In this document: positions 43,622-52,279 of the stretch, piece after piece
Layout: the number at the start of each line of letters is the position of its first letter
Numbering within the stretch: the first letter of the stretch is position 1
Assembly: GCF_016938855.1 (NCBI RefSeq)
Contig: NZ_JAFHAP010000008.1
Coordinates: forward strand, 186,280-250,279
Direction: 5' to 3'
DNA length: 64,000 nt
From: Polycladomyces zharkentensis
GTDB taxonomy: Bacteria > Bacillota > Bacilli > Thermoactinomycetales > JIR-001
The notes under the pieces: generated by a model
The model's input: the letters and a program-made list of their open reading frames with translations, nothing else
Databases searched by the model: none
Told to the model about the DNA's origin: nothing
Made by a program: the position numbers and the translations under genes

Positions 43622-44776
43622 ATGAAGCAGGACAGGGACGCCGTGATCCTGGATGCCGTCCGGACGCCGATGGGGCGAAAAAAGGGAATGCTGAGCCGGA
43701 CGCGGCCTGATGAGATGGCGGCGCACGTGTTGTCCGGGATCGTGGAACGAAACGGTATCGATCCGGGGGCGGTGGAGGATGTCAAAATGGGCTGTGTCAC
43801 CCAGATCGGGGAACAGGGGTACAACATCGGCCGACTCGCCGCTCTGATTGCCGGGTTTCCGGTGGAGGTGTGTGGGGTCAGTTCCAATCGGATGTGCGGT
43901 TCCAGTCTGGAGACGCTGAATCAGGCGGCGCACGAAGTGATGGCGGGGATGGGAGACCTGTTCATTGCCGCCGGGGTGGAGAGTATGAGCCGTGTTCCCA
44001 TGGGCAGCGACGGGGGCAACTTCAGCGAAAAACTGACGGACCGGTATACGATCATCCCCCAGGGTTTTTCCGCGGAGATGATCGCCTCCCGGTGGGGGTT
44101 GTCCCGGGAAGAGCTGGATTCTTTTTCCTATGAAAGTCACCAAAAAGCGATAAAGGCGAGACGGGAAGGGCGTTTCGACAACGAAATCCTGCCCATTGAA
44201 GTGGAGGATGAAAGCGGAAACATCCGACGCATGGAAGTCGACGAGACTCCCCGGGAGGATACCGATCTGCAAAAGATGGCCGCGTTGGAACCTTCGTTTC
44301 AGGCCGACGGCGTCGTCACCCCCGGTAACTCCAGCCAGATCTCCGACGGTGCCGCCGCCGTTCTCATCGCTTCCCGCAAAAAGGCGAAGGAGCTGGGCAT
44401 CCGCCCCCGGGCCCGCATTGTGGCCACCGCCACTGCGGGTGTGGACCCGACGATCATGCTGACCGGCGTGATCCCGGCGACGGAGAAGGTGTTGAAAAAA
44501 GCGGGACTGCAGATGGAGGACATCGATCTTTTCGAAGTGAATGAAGCTTTCGCCTCCGTGGTGCTGGCTTGGCAACGTGAAACCGGTGCCCCGTGGGAAA
44601 AAGTGAATGTCAACGGCGGGGCGATCGCCCTGGGCCACCCCCTCGGGGCCAGCGGTGCCCGAATCACAGCCACGTTGGTCAATGAGATGGAGCGGCGGAA
44701 ATCCCGTTTCGGCCTGATTACCATGTGTATCGGTTTTGGAATGGCCATCGCCACCATCCTGGAGCGGGAGGAGTAA
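43622..44776 (+). CDS. Acetyl-CoA acyltransferase (thiolase)
   Basis: 384 residues from ATG 43622, with AGGAGGGATCGGG upstream. The active-site nucleophile Cys is in NRMCGSSLETL, GHPLGASGARI holds the catalytic His, and TMCIGFGMAI the second Cys. Length and order are standard for the degradative thiolase. It cleaves 3-oxoacyl-CoA to acetyl-CoA plus a shortened acyl-CoA. This intact copy contrasts with the thiolase remnant at 70-342. Confidence 0.93.
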   Translation: MKQDRDAVILDAVRTPMGRKKGMLSRTRPDEMAAHVLSGIVERNGIDPGAVEDVKMGCVTQIGEQGYNIGRLAALIAGFPVEVCGVSSNRMCGSSLETLNQAAHEVMAGMGDLFIAAGVESMSRVPMGSDGGNFSEKLTDRYTIIPQGFSAEMIASRWGLSREELDSFSYESHQKAIKARREGRFDNEILPIEVEDESGNIRRMEVDETPREDTDLQKMAALEPSFQADGVVTPGNSSQISDGAAAVLIASRKKAKELGIRPRARIVATATAGVDPTIMLTGVIPATEKVLKKAGLQMEDIDLFEVNEAFASVVLAWQRETGAPWEKVNVNGGAIALGHPLGASGARITATLVNEMERRKSRFGLITMCIGFGMAIATILEREE

Positions 44777-44781
44777 GGGAC

Positions 44782-45558
44782 ATGTGGAAGCATTTTTTGG
44801 TGGAAAAACGAGATTTCGTCACCACGGTCACCATCAACCGCCCTCCCTACAACACCTTGAGTGTGGGCACATTGGAGGAGTTGGGCCGGATTCTGGACAA
44901 CCTGGAAGCGGATGAGGAAACACGGGTGATTCTGCTGACGGGGAGCGGGGATCGCGCTTTTTCCGCCGGAGCTGACATGACGGAGTTCGGCCAGGCGGAA
45001 GGGGGGCCCGAGGCAACCATCCGCAAAGTGCACACCTTGTTCCAGCGCATGGAGCACTTTCCGAAACCGATTATCGCCGTGATCAACGGCTACGCGCTGG
45101 GCGGAGGATGTGAGCTGCAAATGGCCTGCCATCTGGCAGTGGCCTCGGATCAGGCACGGCTGGGTCTCCCGGAAGTCAAACGGGGCATTCTCCCCGGTTA
45201 CGGCGGAACCCAGCGCATGGCGCGTCTGATTGGAAAACGACGGGCGCTCTATTACATGCTGCGGGGGGAACACATCTCTGCCGAAGAGGCGAAAAGCTGC
45301 GGTCTGATCAATGAAATCTTCCCTCACGACCAACTCCGTGAAAAAGCCTTTGAGCTGGCCGCCTCCATGGCCCGGGGCTCCGCGCCTTTGGCGATGCGGG
45401 GGATTATTCGGGCTGTGGGGCGGGGATTGGAACAATCCCTGGAGGAAGGATTGGCCTTGGAAACGGAAGAAATGATGAAGGTGGTCGTTTCCGAGGATGC
45501 CGCCGAAGGGATTCAGGCATTCTTCAGCAAACGGGAACCGGAATTCAGGGGAAGGTAG
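44782..45558 (+). CDS. Enoyl-CoA hydratase
   Basis: 258 residues from ATG 44782, five bases after the thiolase stop, with GAGGAGTAAGGGA upstream. Both catalytic Glu residues are present: NGYALGGGCELQMACHL (first Glu) and LPEVKRGILPGYGGTQRMARL (second Glu region). It hydrates trans-2-enoyl-CoA to (S)-3-hydroxyacyl-CoA. It is the last gene of the beta-oxidation operon; its stop codon lies in the terminator stem. Confidence 0.92.
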   Translation: MWKHFLVEKRDFVTTVTINRPPYNTLSVGTLEELGRILDNLEADEETRVILLTGSGDRAFSAGADMTEFGQAEGGPEATIRKVHTLFQRMEHFPKPIIAVINGYALGGGCELQMACHLAVASDQARLGLPEVKRGILPGYGGTQRMARLIGKRRALYYMLRGEHISAEEAKSCGLINEIFPHDQLREKAFELAASMARGSAPLAMRGIIRAVGRGLEQSLEEGLALETEEMMKVVVSEDAAEGIQAFFSKREPEFRGR

Positions 45559-45572
45559 TCTCCTTCCCCTTT
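45548..45572. terminator. Bidirectional terminator overlapping stop codons
   Basis: GGGGAAGG and CCTTCCCC pair around a six-base loop that contains the hydratase stop codon, followed by TTTCATT. The convergent oxidoreductase gene ends within 14 bases, so one hairpin serves both operons. Confidence 0.75.
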
Positions 45573-46612
45573 CATTCAAACGAAATGACGCGTTTTTCCC
45601 GATGGCTCCGTATGGCACATTCGATTACCTTGATCACGTCACGGGCTTCTTCAGCGGTGACAGGTGCCGGTTTTTCCGACCGGATGGCCTCGACGATCCC
45701 TTCATAATAAGCGTGATAGGTTCCCGGCAGGGTTTCTACCCGTCCTTTTACCGATAATCCACCGATCTCCACGGTGAGTTCCCCGTCATGCTCTTCCTGA
45801 CCTACTCCGTATCCCTGATCCCCGGGAACGATTCCCCGTTTCAACTGGTCTTCCTGCGGGTCCAGTCCGTATTTGACGAAACTTCCTTTCTCTCCGTGAA
45901 TCTGAAAACGCGGACCTTCCCCTCGGACCAGCGATCCGGAATGCAAGACGACCTTTAACCGTCCATAATCCAACACCAGGTGGAAATAATCCACGATTTG
46001 GGCTCCTGTCCGTTGCGCCGCCAAGTCGGCCCAGACGGTTCGGGGCGGTCCGAAGAGTACCAACGCTTGGTCGATCAGGTGGGAACCCAGGTCGTACAAA
46101 GTACCCGCACCCGGGATGTCGTGCTCCCGCCAGCGGTCGCGCACTTTCGGCCGATAACGGTCATAGTGGGCCTCATACAGGGCGAGTTCCCCCAGGCACT
46201 CCGATTCGATCAACCGTCGAACAGTGAGGAAATCGTTATCCCAACGACGGTTATGGTACACGCTGAGCACAACACGGTGTTTTCGTGCCAGATCGATCAG
46301 TTCGTCCGCTTCTTCCGTGGTAATGGTGAAGGGCTTTTCCACCACCACATGTTTGCCTGCCGTGATCGCCTCCTTGGCGTACGGATGATGGAGGGTGTTG
46401 GGGGTAGCCACCACGACCAAGTCAATGTCCTGTCGTGCCAACAGCTGATCCGTCGTGGAAACGACGTCCACATCCGGAAGATCGCGCAGCACTTTGTCCG
46501 GGTTGGAGGAAACGACGGCAGCCAACTCCACCCCTTTTACCCGCCGGATCAACGGGGCATGAAACACCTTGCCCGACAAACCGTAGCCGATCAAGCCCAC
46601 TCGAATGGTCAT
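45572..46612 (-). CDS. Gfo/Idh/MocA-family oxidoreductase
   Basis: 346 residues from ATG 46612 (MTIRVGLIGYGLSGKVFHAP), with AGGAGGAG upstream. GLIGYGLSG is the dinucleotide-binding loop, VVVEKPFTITTEEADELIDL holds the EKP motif with the catalytic-region Lys, and GSHLIDQAL gives the conserved D-x-G-S-H-x-x-D/Q pattern. It oxidises or reduces a sugar, inositol or related polyol with NAD(P). It overlaps the DeoR gene by four bases, so the regulator probably controls it. Confidence 0.9.
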   Translation of the reverse strand: MTIRVGLIGYGLSGKVFHAPLIRRVKGVELAAVVSSNPDKVLRDLPDVDVVSTTDQLLARQDIDLVVVATPNTLHHPYAKEAITAGKHVVVEKPFTITTEEADELIDLARKHRVVLSVYHNRRWDNDFLTVRRLIESECLGELALYEAHYDRYRPKVRDRWREHDIPGAGTLYDLGSHLIDQALVLFGPPRTVWADLAAQRTGAQIVDYFHLVLDYGRLKVVLHSGSLVRGEGPRFQIHGEKGSFVKYGLDPQEDQLKRGIVPGDQGYGVGQEEHDGELTVEIGGLSVKGRVETLPGTYHAYYEGIVEAIRSEKPAPVTAEEARDVIKVIECAIRSHREKRVISFE

Positions 46613-47379
46613 CTGCTTTCTCCTCCTGCGATCAACATTTGTACGTCGTGTTGTTCCAATAGCTTTCGAAACACATCGTCCGGCTGCTGTTCCGTCACGA
46701 TGAAGTCGATGTCTTCCCAGGAACAGACGGAATGAAACAGGGTCTTTCCAAACTTGGTGGCGTCCGCCAACACCACGGTCCGGTCCGCACGCCGGATCAT
46801 TTCCCGTTTGACGAATGCTTCTTCCGGATTTGCACTGGTCAACCCCTCTTCCGACAACCCGCATGCGCCGAGAAACAGCCAGTCCACCCGGTACTGGCGG
46901 AGCATCTCCACGGTTTGCGTACCGACGATGTTTCGGTGCCAGGGATTCAGTTGTCCACCCAGCAAATAGACGGTGGCCCGACCGCTTTTGGCCAGTGTGT
47001 CGGCGATATCGATTGAATTGGTCACGGCAATCAAATCGCGGACATAGACCGCTTCCGCCGCACACTGAACGGTGGTGGAAGCGTCAAACAGCACGTGATC
47101 ACCGTCGCGGATCAACGCGGCAGCCGTCCGACCGATCGCCCGCTTGGCTTCGTGATGGACACGGTCTTCATAGTGAATGGCCTCATGGGTCAATGGCGGA
47201 CGGATGGCGCCTCCCCGGACACGGACGATCATGCGGTCTTCTTCCAGCTTGACCAGATCGCGCCTGGCCGTATCGCGCGAAACACCAAATCGTTCGCAGA
47301 TCTGCTCAATACTGATCTTCCCGTGTTGCTTCAGGTGTTCCACAATTGCCAACAACCGCTCTTCCTGTGTCAAACGCAT
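46609..47379 (-). CDS. DeoR/GlpR-family transcriptional repressor
   Basis: 256 residues from ATG 47379. The N-terminal helix-turn-helix (KISIEQICERFGVSRDTARRDLVKLEEDRMIVRVRGGAI) precedes a sugar-phosphate-binding domain with FDASTTVQCAAEAV and FLGACGLSEEGLTS motifs. It is the first gene of a two-gene operon with the downstream Gfo/Idh/MocA enzyme and likely responds to a phosphorylated sugar. TATAAT at 47408-47413 on this strand is a possible -10 box. Confidence 0.9.
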   Translation of the reverse strand: MRLTQEERLLAIVEHLKQHGKISIEQICERFGVSRDTARRDLVKLEEDRMIVRVRGGAIRPPLTHEAIHYEDRVHHEAKRAIGRTAAALIRDGDHVLFDASTTVQCAAEAVYVRDLIAVTNSIDIADTLAKSGRATVYLLGGQLNPWHRNIVGTQTVEMLRQYRVDWLFLGACGLSEEGLTSANPEEAFVKREMIRRADRTVVLADATKFGKTLFHSVCSWEDIDFIVTEQQPDDVFRKLLEQHDVQMLIAGGESR

Positions 47380-48176
47380 CCCCTTTCATTAAAATTACGT
47401 GCGTTATTATAAGTGTAATCCTTAAATACCCGGTGTACAAGCATAATGATTAGACCGGATGCTATCGTAAGATTACCTTTACAATCAAATAAATCTGTTA
47501 CACTGACAGCAATTAACATAAATCACACTCGATGCCGTTTCTGATGTAGGAGGCCTGACCCCAAAATCTATCTTATGATGGAAAAGGGTGCCTTCTTATG
47601 ATGTTAAAACATCTGGTTAATGTTACAACAGCGATCAATTAGAACACCTTTTGGTAATTCATCTGCGACACCTAGTAGTCGCTACCTTCGTAATTAACAG
47701 AAAATTATACCATCACAATATCTTGGTCACTTCCCCACACTTGTCAATAAATTTTTCATCGACATAATGTTGTAAAAATGTTAATTTAACTGCCTGAGGG
47801 AGTGAAGTGGCATCAAATAGTTATGAGAAAAGGACGGTTAATTTTCATGTCGTTCTTCCAGACTTGTGAATGAACAGCTTATTTACCAGAACATCATAGT
47901 CAATTCTTGTTATTATGATTTCTATTTATTAAAATGAAATTAGACTGAGTCGATCATTTTTCTATTTGTTTGCTGTAAGTATCTTTTTGATCGGCTGCTT
48001 TCTAACGGTCTGTATTATAGATTGGGCAATATTATAATGCTACAGGAGGATCGATTGATTGTCTTGATTGTTGTTGGCGTGTTTATCGGAGACATATCTT
48101 TGAATTGCTCATTTATAATGAGAGAAAATATTTGAATACCGTTTATACAAACAAGAAAATTTAAAGAAGTGGTGGG
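47380..48176. other. AT-rich left edge of the defence island
   Basis: About 800 bases, markedly AT-rich against its GC-richer left flank. No open frame above 60 codons and no recognisable RNA. The composition switch begins near 47400. TATTATAAT-like boxes occur around 48030, and GGAGG occurs at about 48045 without a convincing gene after it. It may carry the island promoter and old insertion scars. Confidence 0.5.
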
Positions 48177-50570
48177 ATGATGGATTTAAGTAAATTGGTT
48201 AAAGGTGACACACACTTGGTTCATCCTCTGTTTGAGGTTTTGTTAAAATATAAAGCAACTCCCAAATCCCCCAAAACGGTCATTTTAGTTCCAAGAAGAT
48301 TTGATATTGCGGTTTGGTTGGGCATTTGGGATGCAGCGTGGGAACGATATAAACATGGCAAAGGTCTGGATATCGACGGCTTGTCATTCAAAAGAGGACA
48401 GAAGTTGTTAGTAAACAATGTTGTATGCGAGTTTGTATCAATTAACCATACAGCCGGTGAGATTACACTTTCTGTAAGAAATCCAAAAAAGAGAAGGGGG
48501 ATTCATACAATCCCCTTGAAAAAAATTTTCAGATTGTATCCTGTGAAGGATGAAGCGGCTTTGACCGTCGCAACAACGTTGATCAATGATCCCGTATCTA
48601 ATGAAAAACTGATTTTGGACGAAAATATTCCAATTCATACAGCGATTATCACAAGTGTAAAATCATTTAAAGAAGCATGGAGCAAATTGAAACATTTTGA
48701 CATTGCATCTTGTGCAATACTTGATAAGGAGGGAAATATTGTAGATATCGATATTCATTCAAAGCAAATGTTGAACGATCTCATTGTTTCCAGTGATGTT
48801 CATCGATTTTACAGCTATTTAGATTCAGATAATCCGTTGCCCAATCACCTGATTATTGATGGATCCAAACATGTGTTGGACGATCGGTCTCAGTTTGAAG
48901 ATATGGTATTGGAAAAAGGTATCCCTGTGACAGTATTGGTTGAACATGGCGAGCGAAAACATGTTCGTTTTTTTCGCGATTTGGGATTTGAGGTTGTCAT
49001 GGACAACAAATGGTTAAATGAATTAAAATTACCCAGATCAGACAAATTTGAATACATCAACCGAACGTTCAAAATCTCCCGTAAGATTCGGATTGAACCC
49101 ATTGTTTTAGAGAACGAAAATCTTTCAAAGTCATTTGAAACCCTTCGTCGTGATGTAAGACATCTGGGCGGGAAAGTCAATGATCTGCGTTCTGAGGCAG
49201 CTATGTATCTTTACTTCATGGCGTTATCCATTACCCCGACGGATTATTTCAGTGAGCGTTTGTCCGAAATCAGAAGAATACTTGGTTCGGACAAGTCACT
49301 GAATGAATTGACTTCTGCTATGGAGTTATTGGAAAACGAGGAATACAGGCTGAGTCAAGAAAATGAAAAGATCAAATATTTAAAGGCTTTACTTTTGACA
49401 TATCCGACCGATAAAATTGGTGTTGTAGTAAAAAATAAACAGGAATTTTTGAAATGTAAAGAGTATTGGGAAGGGTTTTTTCAAAAAAAGGGATTGAAAA
49501 AAGTAGAGATCGTCACTCCCAATTTATTGACGTCAGGATACCGGTACTATGACAAATTGTTTGTGGCAGGATATTTGGGATATAAAGAAATGTACCGATT
49601 GATCACTTCTTATTCCTGCAACGATCTGACGATCCTTTTATGGGACCATGAGATGAAAACTTATTTTCGGACATTTTATCACAGGATCGCCAAAGTTTTT
49701 TCTAAGCGTATTGTCTGGAAAAAACAAGAGGAACTAACAGAGAAAATTCCAACCGCAGAAGAATTAAAAGAAACCTTGCAACTCGAGCCGGACAAAATTG
49801 AGTCCAGATGCTTCCAGGGCAAGTACTTTAAAAAATACTTGACGAGTGACAGAAATCTTGCAGAAAAGGCATTTCTTGTCGAGTTTGAAGACGGATATCG
49901 AGCTTTTTTCACTCAAACTTATCCATTATACAAGGTGATTGACGAGGGTGATGATCTTGAGGATCATTCCTTCAAAGAGATTGAGGCGTCTGAACTGAAA
50001 CAAGGGGACAAGGTCATCTTTGTCAAGTCCTGCCCTGACAAAATCAAAGATATTGTTGACAATTATCTTGAAAGAAACAACAATCTTGATCTCAGAATAA
50101 CGGCAAAGCTCTGGCAAAACGCTCTGCAAGTAAAATTTGAAGAAAAGAACAGAAATCTTGACGAACTGTTCAAGCTTTTGAAGCAACACGGTTTGAAACG
50201 AACCAAAGTTACCGTAAGTAACTGGCTGAGAAAGCAAATGATCGGACCGGCCCAACTGGACGATATAGATATCATTGCCAAGGCAACTGAGTATATGCCT
50301 CTCGTATCCAAGATCAGAGAAGTGAAGGAAGCGATTGTCAAACTGAAATCTGCTCACATCCAAGCTTCATACATATTGGCAAAACAAGTGCTGACTGAAA
50401 TCAAGAAACATTACGGTGAGTCTGCCGTTACGCTGGAATCGGGTTCGAGAACGGGAATGCATCAATATCTCATCGTAAAGCGGGTTGTCAAATTATTAGC
50501 GAATGTAAGAAGATCTTATGTCAACAAAATTTTAGAAATCAAAAATGGGGTGGAAATATGGCACGGATGA
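48177..50570 (+). CDS. drmE: DISARM DrmE-like protein
   Basis: 797 residues, AT-rich, ATG 48177 or 48180. No catalytic motif is obvious. The N-terminal TVILVPRRFDIAVWLGIWDAA, a central IGVVVKNKQEFLKCKEYWE block and a late small barrel-like stretch (EIEASELKQGDKVIFVK) suggest degenerate helicase-like domains followed by a helical C-terminus. Size, lack of known domains and position upstream of drmA and drmB match DrmE, the class 2 DISARM subunit of unknown role. The identity is by context and general likeness rather than a defining motif. It overlaps the next gene by 13 bases, so the four genes to 57505 are one operon. Confidence 0.7.
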   Translation: MMDLSKLVKGDTHLVHPLFEVLLKYKATPKSPKTVILVPRRFDIAVWLGIWDAAWERYKHGKGLDIDGLSFKRGQKLLVNNVVCEFVSINHTAGEITLSVRNPKKRRGIHTIPLKKIFRLYPVKDEAALTVATTLINDPVSNEKLILDENIPIHTAIITSVKSFKEAWSKLKHFDIASCAILDKEGNIVDIDIHSKQMLNDLIVSSDVHRFYSYLDSDNPLPNHLIIDGSKHVLDDRSQFEDMVLEKGIPVTVLVEHGERKHVRFFRDLGFEVVMDNKWLNELKLPRSDKFEYINRTFKISRKIRIEPIVLENENLSKSFETLRRDVRHLGGKVNDLRSEAAMYLYFMALSITPTDYFSERLSEIRRILGSDKSLNELTSAMELLENEEYRLSQENEKIKYLKALLLTYPTDKIGVVVKNKQEFLKCKEYWEGFFQKKGLKKVEIVTPNLLTSGYRYYDKLFVAGYLGYKEMYRLITSYSCNDLTILLWDHEMKTYFRTFYHRIAKVFSKRIVWKKQEELTEKIPTAEELKETLQLEPDKIESRCFQGKYFKKYLTSDRNLAEKAFLVEFEDGYRAFFTQTYPLYKVIDEGDDLEDHSFKEIEASELKQGDKVIFVKSCPDKIKDIVDNYLERNNNLDLRITAKLWQNALQVKFEEKNRNLDELFKLLKQHGLKRTKVTVSNWLRKQMIGPAQLDDIDIIAKATEYMPLVSKIREVKEAIVKLKSAHIQASYILAKQVLTEIKKHYGESAVTLESGSRTGMHQYLIVKRVVKLLANVRRSYVNKILEIKNGVEIWHG

Positions 50571-52279
50571 TCCCTGATATTTATGACAAAAATTTGCGAA
50601 GCCAAGGGGAAAAAGAGGTATTTGAACTTTTTAAAAATGCTCCGGAAACAGATGACTGGGTTGTTTTGCACTCTTTGGGGATTTCGCGTCATGTTAAGAG
50701 ATTATACGGAGAAATTGACTTTGTGGTCTTGGCACCGAATTTGGGGATATTTTGTTTGGAAGTGAAGTCCGGAGGCGTTAAAAGAGAGAACGGGTTGTGG
50801 ATTTTCACAAATCGACAGAGAAAATCATTCAAAAAAACGGTGGGACCTTTTGAACAGGCGAGGGACGGCATGTTCAGTCTGATGAAAGCAGTGGAAAGCC
50901 GTTTCGGTAAGTATGATCGTCTGGGAAACTTGCTTTTTGGCTTCGGCGTGATGTTCACGGATATAGAATTTCGGGAAAGCGGCCCGGACATGGAGCAGTG
51001 GCAAGTTTATGATTTGCGCAGCAAAAACAAACCGGTCACCGAATATATCAAACGTTTGCATGAGAATACAAAAAAGCTGTTGGAGCAGAAAGGCATATCG
51101 CGATTATTGCCAAACAAAAAGGATATCGACAAGTTAGTATCCTTTTTGAGAAAGGATTTTGACATCATTATTCCAATGTGGCACAGAGAAAAAACGGCTG
51201 AAAACGAAATCATTCGCCTTACTGAAGAACAGTATGCTTGTTTGGACGGAATACAATTCAACAAGCGGGTGTTGTTCGAAGGCGGAGCAGGAACCGGGAA
51301 AACCATGTTGGCTGTTGAATCTGCGAGAAGAAGTGCATTAGATGATCAAAGAGTTTTGTTCTTGTGTTACAATAACTTGCTTGCGGATGAGCTCAGAAAA
51401 AGCTTTTCGGATCAGCACATGGTAACGGTATCCACTTTTCACGGGTATCTGAGAACGATATGCAAACGGGATCATTTGAATGAAAGACATCCTGACTTTT
51501 TTACGCGAATTTTGCCGGAGAAAGCATTTGAAAATATTGTTGAATTCGGTTTGGAACCGTACGACAAGTTAATTTTGGATGAAGGACAAGACCTGATCCG
51601 TGAAAATTACCTCGATGTTTTGGATTTGTTGATCAAAGGAGGATTGAAAGAGGGAGAGTGGCAGATATTCTGTGATTTGAAATATCAGTCCATCTACAGT
51701 GATCAGAGTCGAGAAGTAATGTTGAATCTTCTTGCGAACAGAGCTCAATTTGCCTCTTTCAGATTAACGAAAAATTGCAGAAATACGAGATATATTGCAG
51801 AGCATGCCCTGATTTTGTCACGTGCTGACAAGGATGCCTACAGAGTAAGTGAAGTTGATGGTCTTCCGGTGGATTATTACTTCTTCGATGATGAAAATGA
51901 TATGTGCCACAAGGTCATGAGTGTATGGAAAAAATTAAGAGGTGAAGGGGTAATCACGGATTCTTTGACTATTCTGTCTCCCAGAAGATGGGTGAATTCC
52001 GCTTTGACCAAGGTTTCCGGGCATGGTTTGAAAATACACGATTTGACGACCCGACTTCCCAAGTCTGACGGCAGTGTCGGATTCAGCACCATTCATGCAT
52101 TCAAAGGACTGGAAAACAAGTATATCTTTATCGTTGATCTCGATGATCTTGATTCGGACAGGATCAGAGAACTGTTGTATGTAGGGATGACCAGGGCTAA
52201 ACTCGGTTTGTTTTTGTTCATCAAATCAGACTTGAAGGAGACTTGGAGTGAGATTTTTCTGAGGAGGGTTCTGCAATGA
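50558..52279 (+). CDS. NERD nuclease-UvrD-like SF1 helicase fusion
   Basis: 573 residues. N-terminal NERD domain (about 15-130): QGEKEVFELF, then GEIDFVVLAPNLGIFCLEVKSGG, giving the E-D-ExK restriction-like nuclease residues. SF1 helicase motifs follow: Walker A FEGGAGTGKTMLA (about 240), LFLCYNNLLA (Ia), LILDEGQDL (II, about 340), KNCRNTRYIA (IV), FSTIHAFKGLE (V) and LLYVGMTRAKL (VI). It should unwind and perhaps cut DNA. It occupies the place where other DISARM loci carry the DrmC phospholipase-D-type protein. It overlaps drmE by 13 and drmA by 4 bases. Confidence 0.88.
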   Translation: MARMIPDIYDKNLRSQGEKEVFELFKNAPETDDWVVLHSLGISRHVKRLYGEIDFVVLAPNLGIFCLEVKSGGVKRENGLWIFTNRQRKSFKKTVGPFEQARDGMFSLMKAVESRFGKYDRLGNLLFGFGVMFTDIEFRESGPDMEQWQVYDLRSKNKPVTEYIKRLHENTKKLLEQKGISRLLPNKKDIDKLVSFLRKDFDIIIPMWHREKTAENEIIRLTEEQYACLDGIQFNKRVLFEGGAGTGKTMLAVESARRSALDDQRVLFLCYNNLLADELRKSFSDQHMVTVSTFHGYLRTICKRDHLNERHPDFFTRILPEKAFENIVEFGLEPYDKLILDEGQDLIRENYLDVLDLLIKGGLKEGEWQIFCDLKYQSIYSDQSREVMLNLLANRAQFASFRLTKNCRNTRYIAEHALILSRADKDAYRVSEVDGLPVDYYFFDDENDMCHKVMSVWKKLRGEGVITDSLTILSPRRWVNSALTKVSGHGLKIHDLTTRLPKSDGSVGFSTIHAFKGLENKYIFIVDLDDLDSDRIRELLYVGMTRAKLGLFLFIKSDLKETWSEIFLRRVLQ

